A stretch of 64,000 nucleotides of DNA from Paraburkholderia solisilvae (GCF_902859875.1 NZ_CADIKF010000020.1:49882-113881), one strand, 5' to 3'; positions 39,589-46,503 are shown, counted from the first letter of the stretch. A program made the numbers and translations. The notes: generated from the letters alone by a model not told the origin.

Positions 39589-39616
39589 TTGACAGGTTTT
39601 GTCATACGGCTATAAT
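39589..39616 (+). promoter_or_regulatory. Sigma70 promoter of the first tRNA-Leu
   Basis: Perfect TTGACA (39589-39594) and perfect TATAAT (39611-39616) with a 16-bp spacer. GCGGTCT follows the -10 box and recurs at the second tRNA promoter, as expected of a shared discriminator. The tRNA begins about 54 nt after the -10 box. Confidence 0.9.
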
Positions 39617-39670
39617 TGCGGTCTTTGCTGCGAGGCGCATGTATTTAGGCGCTGGATGGCGAAGACACCT

Positions 39671-39757
39671 GCCCAGGTGGCGAAATTGGTAGACGCACTA
39701 GGTTCAGGTCCTAGCGGTGGCAACACTGTGGAGGTTCGAGTCCTCTCTTGGGCACCA
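39671..39757 (+). tRNA. tRNA-Leu (anticodon CAG), first copy
   Basis: An 87-nt class II tRNA decoding CUG. Acceptor stem GCCCAGG pairs with CTTGGGC (one G-U pair). The anticodon stem CTAGG/CCTAG holds the loop TTCAGGT with anticodon CAG. A long variable arm and the T arm GAGG-TTCGAGT-CCTC follow, and CCA is encoded at 39755-39757. It differs from the second copy at three positions, all compatible with folding. A hairpin terminator follows at 39765. Confidence 0.96.
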
Positions 39758-39764
39758 GGATTCT

Positions 39765-39793
39765 AAAAAGGTCGGCGCATGCCGGCCTTTTTT
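39765..39793 (+). terminator. Terminator after the first tRNA-Leu
   Basis: A 12-bp stem AAAAAGGTCGGC/GCCGGCCTTTTT with loop GCAT and six T in a row. The same hairpin type recurs after every repeat element of this region. Confidence 0.9.
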
Positions 39794-39802
39794 CATTTGT
39801 GC

Positions 39803-39909
39803 GCCCAGGAAGCAAAGCGCCTGCGCGCTTTGCGGGAGGACTCGAAAGGCTGCGCTTGCAAGCGCAGCCGGGGTCGCGCCCGTGTGACCGAGTCCTCTCC
39901 TGGGCACCA
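39803..39909 (+). ncRNA. tRNA-capped structured repeat element 1
   Basis: A 107-nt element that begins GCCCAGG like tRNA-Leu and ends with the last 21 nt of tRNA-Leu including CCA. The interior is unrelated and folds strongly. The outer stem is GCCCAGGA/TCCTGGGC. A 9-bp hairpin GCAAAGCGC/GCGCTTTGC follows. A 9-bp stem GAGGACTCG/CGAGTCCTC encloses the hairpins GGCTGCGC/GCGCAGCC and GTCGCG/TGTGAC. The ends look processable like tRNA ends. Expression is not shown; it could be co-transcribed by read-through of the preceding terminator. It compares best with rtT of the E. coli tyrT locus. Confidence 0.65.
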
Positions 39910-39914
39910 GGATT

Positions 39915-39946
39915 TAAAAAAGGTCGGCGGCACGCCGGCCTTTTTT
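39915..39946 (+). terminator. Terminator after repeat element 1
   Basis: AAAAAAGGTCGGCG and CGCCGGCCTTTTTT with loop GCA: a 14-bp stem with its own T-run. Confidence 0.88.
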
Positions 39947-39955
39947 CATTTGTGC

Positions 39956-40062
39956 GCCCAGGAAGCAAGGCGCCTGCGCGCTTTGCGGGAGGACTCGAAA
40001 GGCTGCGCTTGCAAGCGCAGCCGGGGTCGCGCCTGTGTGACCGAGTCCTCTCCTGGGCACGA
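39956..40062 (+). ncRNA. tRNA-capped structured repeat element 2
   Basis: A second 107-nt copy, 153 bp after the first. It differs from element 1 at three places: an A-to-G in the first hairpin that turns an A-U pair into G-U, a loop change in the last hairpin, and CCA changed to CGA at the 3' end. The stems are all kept, which argues that the structure matters or that the copies are young. The lost CCA makes tRNA-like end maturation less likely for this copy. Confidence 0.62.
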
Positions 40063-40069
40063 GGATTTT

Positions 40070-40098
40070 AAAAGGTCGGCGGTACGCCGGCCTTTTTT
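40070..40098 (+). terminator. Terminator after repeat element 2
   Basis: AAAAGGTCGGCG and CGCCGGCCTTTT with loop GTA, then TT. The remnant of a third element (40106-40120, GCGCGCGGAAGCAA) follows and breaks off. Confidence 0.88.
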
Positions 40099-40152
40099 CA
40101 TTTGTGCGCGCGGAAGCAACGGGGTTTTGGGCGGCTTTTTATCCACTCCCAA

Positions 40153-40180
40153 TTGACACATTGCATCATCTCGCTACAAT
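40153..40180 (+). promoter_or_regulatory. Sigma70 promoter of the second tRNA-Leu
   Basis: TTGACA (40153-40158) and TACAAT (40175-40180), 16-bp spacer, 20 bp before the tRNA. GCGGTCT after the -10 box matches the first promoter. The second tRNA therefore has its own transcription start. Confidence 0.9.
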
Positions 40181-40200
40181 AGCGGTCTAGCCTGAAACAT

Positions 40201-40287
40201 GCCCAGGTGGCGGAATTGGTAGACGCACTAGGTTCAGGTCCTAGCGGTGGCAACACCGTGGAGGTTCGAGTCCTCTCCTGGGCACCA
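40201..40287 (+). tRNA. tRNA-Leu (anticodon CAG), second copy
   Basis: An 87-nt class II tRNA-Leu decoding CUG, with a perfect acceptor stem GCCCAGG/CCTGGGC, anticodon CAG in loop TTCAGGT, a long variable arm and encoded CCA (40285-40287). It is nearly identical to the first copy and likely arose by duplication of the tRNA-terminator unit together with its repeats. Confidence 0.96.
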
Positions 40288-40294
40288 GGGATTC

Positions 40295-40322
40295 AAAAAG
40301 GTCGGCGCATGCCGGCCTTTTT
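40295..40322 (+). terminator. Terminator after the second tRNA-Leu
   Basis: AAAAAGGTCGGC/GCCGGCCTTTTT with loop GCAT, identical in design to that at 39765. Confidence 0.9.
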
Positions 40323-40331
40323 CATTTTTAC

Positions 40332-40438
40332 GCCCAGGAAGCAAAGCGCCTGCGCGCTTTGCGGGAGGACTCGAAAGGCTGCGCTTGCAAGCGCAGCCGG
40401 GGTCGCGCTCGCGTGACCGAGTCCTCTCCTGGGCACCA
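40332..40438 (+). ncRNA. tRNA-capped structured repeat element 3 (after the second tRNA)
   Basis: A third full 107-nt copy, with CCA intact. Compared with element 1, the last hairpin reads GTCGCG-CTCG-CGTGAC, so a G-U pair has become G-C while the stem is kept. The other stems are identical. It lies downstream of the second tRNA at the same distance as element 1 from the first. Confidence 0.65.
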
Positions 40439-40444
40439 GGATTC

Positions 40445-40473
40445 AAAAAAGGTCGGCAGATGCCGGCCTTTTT
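40445..40473. terminator. Bidirectional terminator after element 3
   Basis: AAAAAAGGTCGGCA and TGCCGGCCTTTTT around GA. T-runs occur on both strands, so it can end the tRNA transcript (+) and the five-gene operon coming from the right (-), whose last stop is at 40519. Confidence 0.85.
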
Positions 40474-40482
40474 CATTTCTGC

Positions 40483-40504
40483 GCCCAGGAAGCAAAGCGC
40501 CTGC
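40483..40504 (+). repeat. Truncated repeat element
   Basis: The first 22 nt of a further element (GCCCAGGAAGCAAAGCGCCT and two more) before the sequence breaks off beside the operon end at 40519. It marks the right border of the array. Confidence 0.8.
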
Positions 40505-40518
40505 CCCGGCACGCTCCC

Positions 40519-40947
40519 CTACCCGCGAACGCCGCCCAGCCGCACAGCCAGCAGCAACGCCGAAGGCACCATCAGACAAGCATTGGCGCCCCACCACGAA
40601 GGGTCATAATCGGCGGTCAGCGCCCAGAACGAGAGCGCCATCAACCCCGCACAGAAGGTCAGGCACAAGCTGAGCAGAATCAGACATTCGCCAAGCGCTT
40701 GCCGCTCGCTGCGTGCGCATGCGACACCCGCAAGACCGGTCACGGACGCAAGCAGATCCAACGGCAAAAAAGACCAGTTCCACGCTGAAATCGTCGGATC
40801 GCGATAGCCCTTGAACAGCCACGCGGCCGGCAACACGTCGGCAATCGCGACTGCCCAGTACACCAGCAATCCGATGTCGACCATCAGCAGATACAAACAG
40901 ACAAAGCGCCAGTTCCGCTGCTCACGCCAATTCGTCGTTGAGCCCAT
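40519..40947 (-). CDS. Small membrane protein, DUF5360/YvaD-like
   Basis: A 142-residue protein with four predicted membrane helices (FVCLYLLMVDIGLLVYWAVA; WNWSFLPLDLLASVTGLAGV; CLILLSLCLTFCAGLMALSF; ACLMVPSALLLAVRL). The pattern recalls DUF5360 proteins such as B. subtilis YvaD, which sits beside an SMR exporter gene (yvaE); the recollection is from memory and not certain. Here too it follows an SMR gene, with 2 nt between stop and start. It may assist export or sense membrane state. It is the last gene of the operon. Confidence 0.72.
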   Translation of the reverse strand: MGSTTNWREQRNWRFVCLYLLMVDIGLLVYWAVAIADVLPAAWLFKGYRDPTISAWNWSFLPLDLLASVTGLAGVACARSERQALGECLILLSLCLTFCAGLMALSFWALTADYDPSWWGANACLMVPSALLLAVRLGGVRG

Positions 40948-40949
40948 GT

Positions 40950-41306
40950 TCACGCCGCCGTGATAGCCGGACGGCCGACCTGGATAAGCACAACGCCGAC
41001 CACGACCAACGCGATTCCGCACAGCGACACAAGTGGAACGCTGTCACGAAAGAACGCATAACCGATGATCACCGTCAGCACGGTGCCCGCACCGGACCAG
41101 ATCGCGTACGCCGCGCCAATCGGAATATGCCGCAGCGACAGGCCGAGGAAATAGAACGCGCAAAGATAGCCGGTCGCGGTTGCAGCGACGGCGGGCCAGT
41201 ATCGGAAGCCCGCCGACAGCCGCAGCGCATTCGTCGCGACGACTTCGGCACCGATCGCAATGGCAAGATAAAGCGACGACAACATGTTCAGGATGCACTC
41301 CGTCAT
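40950..41306 (-). CDS. Small multidrug resistance (SMR/EmrE-like) transporter
   Basis: A 118-residue four-helix SMR protein, usually a proton-coupled antiporter of cationic compounds. The conserved Glu in helix 1 is present (LYLAIAIGAEVVATNALRLS), as are the helix 3 motif PIGAAYAIWSGAGTVLTVII and the helix 4 region. The ATG at 41306 overlaps the upstream stop as ATGA, which supports this start; a second in-frame ATG at 41285 matches the usual EmrE start and is the alternative. As part of a biosynthetic-looking operon it may export the product. Confidence 0.9.
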   Translation of the reverse strand: MTECILNMLSSLYLAIAIGAEVVATNALRLSAGFRYWPAVAATATGYLCAFYFLGLSLRHIPIGAAYAIWSGAGTVLTVIIGYAFFRDSVPLVSLCGIALVVVGVVLIQVGRPAITAA

Positions 41307-42457
41307 TGATTGAGATGCGCGGCGCACGCCCGCGCGGGCCGCTGACGATTGACAAACGGCGCTTCGAAACAACGGTGAAACAGACGCGCAAGCCCCAGAC
41401 AAACGGGCGGACCGATGACGCTGAGCGTGACCCATATCCACGGCGGCGAACTCACAAAAGCGCTGACGAACGACCACAGGATGAAAATCACCGGCGCATG
41501 CGTCAGATAGAGCGAATACGAGAATTCGCCGACGCCTTGCCACACGCGCAGTCTCGGCACCGGGACGCGACCGGTGCGCGCTGTCACGCCCCATAGCAGG
41601 AGCACGGCGCCCGCCGCGCACAGCCCATCCAGCCACGCGAGCCAACGCTCGGACGCGTCAAAGCCAAGCGCGACAGACACCGCGATCAGCACGCACAGCA
41701 ACGCGACACCCGACGTCATCGCGCGCGATCGCCGCATCGGGCTGCCGCGCATGCGCTGACGACAGGCCCAGATGCCGGCGTAGAAGTGCGCACACAAGCC
41801 CAGATAGGCCACCGGAAAATCCGCGCCCGCGATCGGCGCGAGCCACGCGATCGCCCCATAGACAATGCCGTACACCACCACCAGCGACCACCACGGCGCG
41901 TTCGCGCACACGCGCAGCAGGAACGGAAAGCACAGATACAGATGAAACTCGGCCGCCACCGACCACATCGCGTAGTTGATCTGCGTGCTTTCGACAAAAT
42001 CCTGCAGCAGCGCGACGTGCGACACGAGGCCGGCGGCCGTCACAGGCACGCTGATGTCCCACTGCGATCCCGTTTTGCCGTCGCCCGTCAGCCAGATCAC
42101 CGCGCACGAGAAAGCGAGCGCCGCGTAGTACGGCGGACCGATGCGCATGAAGCGCCGCCAGACGAACGCCCGGAACTCGGCCCGAGGCAGCGCCATCCTG
42201 CAACTGGCGGCGAGCGAAAATCCGCTCAGCACAATAAACACGACGACCGCGTAATGTCCGTAGTACAGCCATCCGGTCGCCCGCAGCCAGACGCCATCGG
42301 GCGCCGCGCCGTAGCCGAACGGCGGCGCGACCGCAGGCCATACCTGAAACCAGATATGGCTGAGCATCACGTAACAGGCGGCGAGTCCCCGGATCGCGGT
42401 CAGCGCGGCCCAATCGCCGTGCGAGATCTGCCACGCCGCAGCGGCACGCGCACTCAT
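41303..42457 (-). CDS. Acyltransferase 3 family membrane protein
   Basis: A 384-residue acyltransferase-3 protein with about ten membrane helices. The Arg...His motif is in IRGLAACYVMLSHIWF, followed by VVVFIVLSGFSLAASCRM; AAEFHLYLCFPFLLRV and GEFSYSLYLTHAPVIFILW are typical later elements. It has no SGNH domain. Its ATG overlaps the upstream methyltransferase stop (ATGA), and its own stop overlaps the SMR start the same way, so three genes are tightly coupled. Here it probably acylates a small molecule or lipid rather than the exopolysaccharide; this is inferred from the operon. Confidence 0.88.
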   Translation of the reverse strand: MSARAAAAWQISHGDWAALTAIRGLAACYVMLSHIWFQVWPAVAPPFGYGAAPDGVWLRATGWLYYGHYAVVVFIVLSGFSLAASCRMALPRAEFRAFVWRRFMRIGPPYYAALAFSCAVIWLTGDGKTGSQWDISVPVTAAGLVSHVALLQDFVESTQINYAMWSVAAEFHLYLCFPFLLRVCANAPWWSLVVVYGIVYGAIAWLAPIAGADFPVAYLGLCAHFYAGIWACRQRMRGSPMRRSRAMTSGVALLCVLIAVSVALGFDASERWLAWLDGLCAAGAVLLLWGVTARTGRVPVPRLRVWQGVGEFSYSLYLTHAPVIFILWSFVSAFVSSPPWIWVTLSVIGPPVCLGLARLFHRCFEAPFVNRQRPARACAAHLNQ

Positions 42458-43320
42458 CGCTTTCGAGCGATCAGCGCACTGTACTGATGAAGCAGCGGAA
42501 CGCGTCGCGGTTGCTCCGCGACGAGCCGTTCGAACGCGTCGAGAAACTCGTCGCGATACGCAGGTTCGATCGCATCCAGAAAGCCCGCGGACGCACCCGA
42601 TTTCAGCATGTATTCGCGGACTTCGGACGCCGCCGTGTACGGAATATCCAGTCCGCCGTCCCATTGCGAAATCGCGTGAAGCGCATCCGAACAGAATTTG
42701 CGCGCGAGCGACGCGGCATCCTCCGGCAGGTTGAGCCTGATCGCTTTCCTGAGATACGCGGGCCGGCTGATGACGAGACGCTCGAACAGGTTACTCACTT
42801 CGTTCAGCGTGCACTTGCGATTTTCAATGAGCGCGAGCATGCCGCCCGGTCTGAGCACGCGCTGAACCTGCGACAGAAACGCGTCGTGATTGAAATAGCA
42901 GATGCCCCACGCGCACAGCACCGCATCGATCGATTCGTCCTCCTGCTCGGCGATCACGCGCAGCGCGTCGCCTTGCCGGAAATCGATGCGCGGCTCGCGC
43001 AGCACAGCGTGCTTCATCTCGTTCAAGGCCAGCATGCGTTCGGACAGATCGACCGCCGTGACGTGCGCGCCCGCCCCGAGCCGCCGGCAGATCGCGCCGG
43101 TGAGCCGGCCGGTGCCGGCCGCCAGCTCCAGCACGCGTTCGGCGCCCGTCAACGGGATGGCTGCCGCGAACTCATCGGTCACGGTGCCCAGATAGCGGCC
43201 GTAGTAGTCATCGTAGGTGGACGATGCGGCATCGTAATCGGCGCGGACATCGGCAAAATTGTTCGTGATGTTCCAGCGCACCGTGTTGAACGCAACCCGG
43301 GCGGTGTTGAGAATTTTCAT
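42454..43320 (-). CDS. SAM-dependent methyltransferase (class I)
   Basis: A 288-residue class I methyltransferase. Motif I is VLELAAGTGRLTGAIC; motif II has VTAVDLSERMLALNEM; DAVLCAWGICYF and VLRPGGMLALIENRK complete the fold. The N terminus (FADVRADYDAASSTYDDYYG) resembles ubiquinone/menaquinone-type and small-molecule methyltransferases. Substrate unknown; given the gene order it may methylate the amino ketone made by the preceding enzyme or its derivative. 16 bp from the upstream gene, ATGA overlap with the downstream one. Confidence 0.88.
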   Translation of the reverse strand: MKILNTARVAFNTVRWNITNNFADVRADYDAASSTYDDYYGRYLGTVTDEFAAAIPLTGAERVLELAAGTGRLTGAICRRLGAGAHVTAVDLSERMLALNEMKHAVLREPRIDFRQGDALRVIAEQEDESIDAVLCAWGICYFNHDAFLSQVQRVLRPGGMLALIENRKCTLNEVSNLFERLVISRPAYLRKAIRLNLPEDAASLARKFCSDALHAISQWDGGLDIPYTAASEVREYMLKSGASAGFLDAIEPAYRDEFLDAFERLVAEQPRRVPLLHQYSALIARKR

Positions 43321-43336
43321 GGTCGAGGGCTTCCCT

Positions 43337-44584
43337 TCAGACGGCATAGCCTGCGGCCGGCGTCGCGTGACAGGTGATGAAATCGCTGAGCACGCCGATC
43401 GCGCGGTCAAGCTGCTCATAGCGGTGATCACGGTTGATGAAAAAGCGCACACGGGCCGCGTGCTTCGGCACGGCCGGATAAATAATCGGAAACGTATTGA
43501 TGCCTTGCGCACGCAGCGCGCCGCCCGCGGCGATCGCCGCGTCCTGCGGCAGATAGACCGGGAAAACCGGCGTGCTGCCCGCGGTGCCGATATTCAGGTT
43601 AGCCAGCCGCGCCTGCCGCTGAAAATAGGCGGCCTTGTCCTGCAGTTCCAGCACCCGTTCCGGCGAGCGTTCGAGAATCGTCAGGGCCGCGAGCGCCGCC
43701 GCCGCATTGACGGGCGGCAACCCGGTGCTGAACACAAATCCCGGGCAGTTGTACTTGAGAAAATCGATCAGATCCCGCCTGCCGGCCACATAGCCGCCGC
43801 AGCTCACGAGTGTCTTGCTCAGCGTACCGATCCAGAGATCGACCTGCTGCGGCGACACCCGGCAGTGTTCGGCAATGCCGTGTCCGGTTCGACCCACCGT
43901 GCCGAGCGCATGCGCCTCATCCACCATCAGCACGAAATCATGCCGCGTGCGCAGATCGACGATACCGGCCAGATCCGGCACATCGCCGTCCATGCTGTAC
44001 ACCCCTTCGACGACAACCAGAACATTTTTGAATCTGCCGGCGCTTGCGAGCTTGCGTTCCAGATCCTGCACGTCGTTGTGCGCGAAACTCCATCGCTCGG
44101 CGCCGGACAGCCTGATTCCTTCAAGCACGCTGTTGTGGATGCAGGCGTCGTGCAGGATCAGGTCGCCCTTGCCGAACAGGAAGCCGATGATGGTCACGTT
44201 GGTGCCGTGCCCGCTGACAAAGCTCAGCGCGCTTTCGACACCGACGAAGCGCGCAATGCGCGATTCCAGCGCTTTATGCAAAGGCGTCTCTCCGGACACG
44301 AGGCGGCTCGCGCCCGCGCTCGAGCCGAATCGTTCGACGGCATCGCGAGCCGCGTGTCTGACATCCGGATGACGGATAAGGCTCAGGTAGTCGTAGCCGG
44401 AAAAGTTGATGATCTCCGCCCCCGTCCGGTCGGAAATCACATGTCCATTCGGCGAATAGCGCGGTTCGAAATAGCCGAGCGAAGTGCCCGCCTGCGCCAT
44501 GATTTTCTGGAATACCCGATAGCGCCGATCGTCGCGATACCAACCTTCGCCTGATCGTGTGATCGGCATCAACTTGCGATGCAT
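43337..44584 (-). CDS. Alpha-oxoamine synthase (PLP; BioF/Kbl/SPT/CqsA superfamily)
   Basis: A 415-residue PLP enzyme that condenses an amino acid with an acyl thioester to give an alpha-amino ketone. Core motifs: FSGYDYLSLIRHP, FGSSAGASRLVSGE, FVSGHGTNVTIIG, LHDACIHNSVLEGIRLSGA, VDEAHALGTVG, and GTLSKTLVSCGG, where Lys257 should hold PLP. It is not obviously BioF or Kbl, whose partner genes are absent. CqsA/LqsA-type signal synthases and serine palmitoyltransferase are alternatives. ATG 44584 follows GAGGGG with 7-nt spacing and is preferred to ATG 44650, which has no ribosome site. First gene of a five-gene operon. Confidence 0.88.
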   Translation of the reverse strand: MHRKLMPITRSGEGWYRDDRRYRVFQKIMAQAGTSLGYFEPRYSPNGHVISDRTGAEIINFSGYDYLSLIRHPDVRHAARDAVERFGSSAGASRLVSGETPLHKALESRIARFVGVESALSFVSGHGTNVTIIGFLFGKGDLILHDACIHNSVLEGIRLSGAERWSFAHNDVQDLERKLASAGRFKNVLVVVEGVYSMDGDVPDLAGIVDLRTRHDFVLMVDEAHALGTVGRTGHGIAEHCRVSPQQVDLWIGTLSKTLVSCGGYVAGRRDLIDFLKYNCPGFVFSTGLPPVNAAAALAALTILERSPERVLELQDKAAYFQRQARLANLNIGTAGSTPVFPVYLPQDAAIAAGGALRAQGINTFPIIYPAVPKHAARVRFFINRDHRYEQLDRAIGVLSDFITCHATPAAGYAV

Positions 44585-45210
44585 GCCTACGCCCCTCGTA
44601 TGTAAGCGCGGTCCATTGCGCCAGGATCTGAATTGAGTCGCATGCTTCATGTCGACGACATTAGAAGGTTCCTAACAACGCCAGAAAATTTAGGAGGCTT
44701 CTCAATATCATTCTTATGATTCGCATGCCTTATTAATACATACGGATTTTTTGATCCCTTATTCGACGAACAAGGTGTCGACCGCCGCGCAAGTATCGTG
44801 GCTTCGTTCGGTAAGCGAACCTATTCAACAGAACAGCTTGACCGCACATCGCCGATATTGAAATCGAATTGTAATTTTTGCGACGACAAACGCGGTTTGC
44901 AGGTACGCGCCCGGGTTCGGGAAGCGCCAATTCGAGCGCGAAACTTACACGCGAAAAGCGAAGTTGAGCGCCCCTTTCATTACCAAATACTTACCAATAC
45001 ATATCTGGAAAGGTACATTTATTACATCAGCAGAACGAGGCACAAAAAATGCATTGGCACTGCCCAGGGAATACCACTGATTCATGCGCATTTACATGCA
45101 GGCGCTTAACGGTCGGCGTACACTCGACCCGCGGCCGCGTCACGGGGTACGCGGCGCGATCCGTATTGCTCAACACGTAAAGCGACAACTGCAAGAGGAG
45201 AACAACGACG
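44585..45210. other. A+T-rich divergent intergenic region
   Basis: About 620 bp, clearly more A+T-rich than the flanks (notably 44690-44765 and 44960-45060). It separates the oxoamine operon from the transporter. Two imperfect palindromes, TTAGAAGGTTCCTAA (44661-44675) and TTAGGAGGCTTCTCAA (44690-44705), lie upstream of the operon, and GTTCG-GTAAG-CGAAC lies at 44806-44820. Small open frames here look non-coding. Confidence 0.55.
44661..44705. promoter_or_regulatory. Paired imperfect palindromes upstream of the oxoamine operon
   Basis: Two 15-16 bp imperfect palindromes of related sequence (TTAGAAGGTTCCTAA and TTAGGAGGCTTCTCAA), 29 bp apart. They resemble the perfect repeat at 1422-1439 (TTAGGA...TCCTAA). 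They may be operator sites for the operon promoter; no regulator gene is adjacent. Confidence 0.35.
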
Positions 45211-46434
45211 ATGACCTGGACCCGCGAACAACGAAACGTCACGATCGCCGCGTATCTCGGCTGGACACTCGACGCGTTCGATTTCTTTCTGATGGTTTTT
45301 GTTCTGAAAGATATCGCCGCCGAATTCAGCGTGAAGATTCCCGATGTTGCGTTCGCGATTACGCTGACGCTCGCGATGCGTCCGCTCGGCGCGCTGATCT
45401 TCGGCCGACTCGCCGACAAGTTCGGGCGCCGCCCGACGCTGATGATCAACATCGCGTGCTACTCGCTGCTCGAGTTGCTGTCCGGCTTCGCGCCCAACCT
45501 GACGACGCTGATCGTGCTGCGCGCGCTGTTCGGCATCGCGATGGGCGGCGAATGGGGCGTCGGCTCCGCGCTGACCATGGAAACGGTGCCCGCGAAAGCG
45601 CGCGGCTTCGTGTCCGGCCTGCTGCAGGCGGGCTACCCGAGCGGCTATCTGCTCGCGTCCATTGTGTTCGGCGTGCTCTATCAGTACATCGGCTGGCGCG
45701 GCATGTTTTTCGTCGGCGTCGTGCCGGCGTTGCTCGTGCTGTATGTGCGCTCGAGCGTGCGCGAGTCGCCGGCGTGGGTCGCGATGGAGAAGAAGGCGCG
45801 TCCGGGCCTGCTTGTCACCCTCAAGCGCAACTGGGTGTTGTCCATCTACGCGATCATCCTGATGACCGCGTTCAACTTCTTCTCGCACGGCACGCAGGAT
45901 CTGTATCCGACCTTCCTGCGCGAACAGCATCATTTCGATCCGCATACGGTCTCGCTGATCGCGATCACGCTGAACATCGGCGCCATCGTCGGCGGTCTGC
46001 TGTTCGGCTCGATGTCGGAGAAGATCGGCCGCCGCCGCGCGATCTGCATCGCCGCGCTGATCGCGCTGCCGGTGCTGCCGCTGTGGGCCTTTTCGACGAC
46101 CGCGGTGATGCTCGCGCTCGGCGCGTTCCTGATGCAGATTTCCGTGCAAGGCGCGTGGGGGGTGATCCCGGTGCACCTGAACGAAATTTCGCCGGATGAG
46201 ATTCGCGCGACCTTCCCGGGTCTCGTCTACCAGCTGGGCAACCTGCTCGCGTCGGTCAACGCGACGATGCAGGCCTCGTTCGCCGTGTCGAACAACAATA
46301 ACTATGGACTCGCGATGGCGGTCGTCGCAGGCACGGTGGCGGTCGTGATCGCGGTGATGATCCTCTTTAGCCGGGAGCGGCGCGGCATCGACATGACTCA
46401 ATCCGCCGAACAGGTCGCCGCCGCCACTCACTGA
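45211..46434 (+). CDS. MFS carboxylate transporter, SHS (sialate:H+ symporter/Jen1-like) family
   Basis: A 407-residue major-facilitator transporter with 12 predicted helices. The MFS loop motif is GRLADKFGRRPTLM, with a second copy SMSEKIGRRRAI. The motif FNFFSHGTQDLYPTFL corresponds to the N-x-x-S/T-H-x-S/T-Q-D-x-x-x-T signature that lines the substrate path in Jen1-type lactate/pyruvate transporters, so a monocarboxylate/proton symporter is likely; sialic acid is the other substrate class. The ATG follows AGAGGAG. It is monocistronic, with a strong terminator at 46470. Confidence 0.88.
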   Translation: MTWTREQRNVTIAAYLGWTLDAFDFFLMVFVLKDIAAEFSVKIPDVAFAITLTLAMRPLGALIFGRLADKFGRRPTLMINIACYSLLELLSGFAPNLTTLIVLRALFGIAMGGEWGVGSALTMETVPAKARGFVSGLLQAGYPSGYLLASIVFGVLYQYIGWRGMFFVGVVPALLVLYVRSSVRESPAWVAMEKKARPGLLVTLKRNWVLSIYAIILMTAFNFFSHGTQDLYPTFLREQHHFDPHTVSLIAITLNIGAIVGGLLFGSMSEKIGRRRAICIAALIALPVLPLWAFSTTAVMLALGAFLMQISVQGAWGVIPVHLNEISPDEIRATFPGLVYQLGNLLASVNATMQASFAVSNNNNYGLAMAVVAGTVAVVIAVMILFSRERRGIDMTQSAEQVAAATH

Positions 46435-46469
46435 GCGCGGCCGGTTCGCGCTTCTTTCAGCACGCACCC

Positions 46470-46503
46470 AAGGCCGTGCCGATCTGATCGGCACGGCCTT
46501 TTT
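46470..46503 (+). terminator. Intrinsic terminator of the SHS transporter gene
   Basis: AAGGCCGTGCCGATC and GATCGGCACGGCCTT form a 15-bp perfect stem with a one-base loop T in the centre (in practice a slightly larger loop), followed by T-residues. Confidence 0.93.

Noticed and set aside
39748..40438. tRNA 3'-end copies as attachment sites (attL/attR) of integrated islands
   Set aside because: The copies recur every ~152 bp with terminator and structured core, no integrase gene is near, and no island-sized insert separates them. Tandem duplication explains them better, though an old integration cannot be ruled out.
44798..45109. Possible 103-residue gene upstream of the SHS transporter
   Set aside because: A+T-rich intergenic DNA; no ribosome site and no protein-like pattern.
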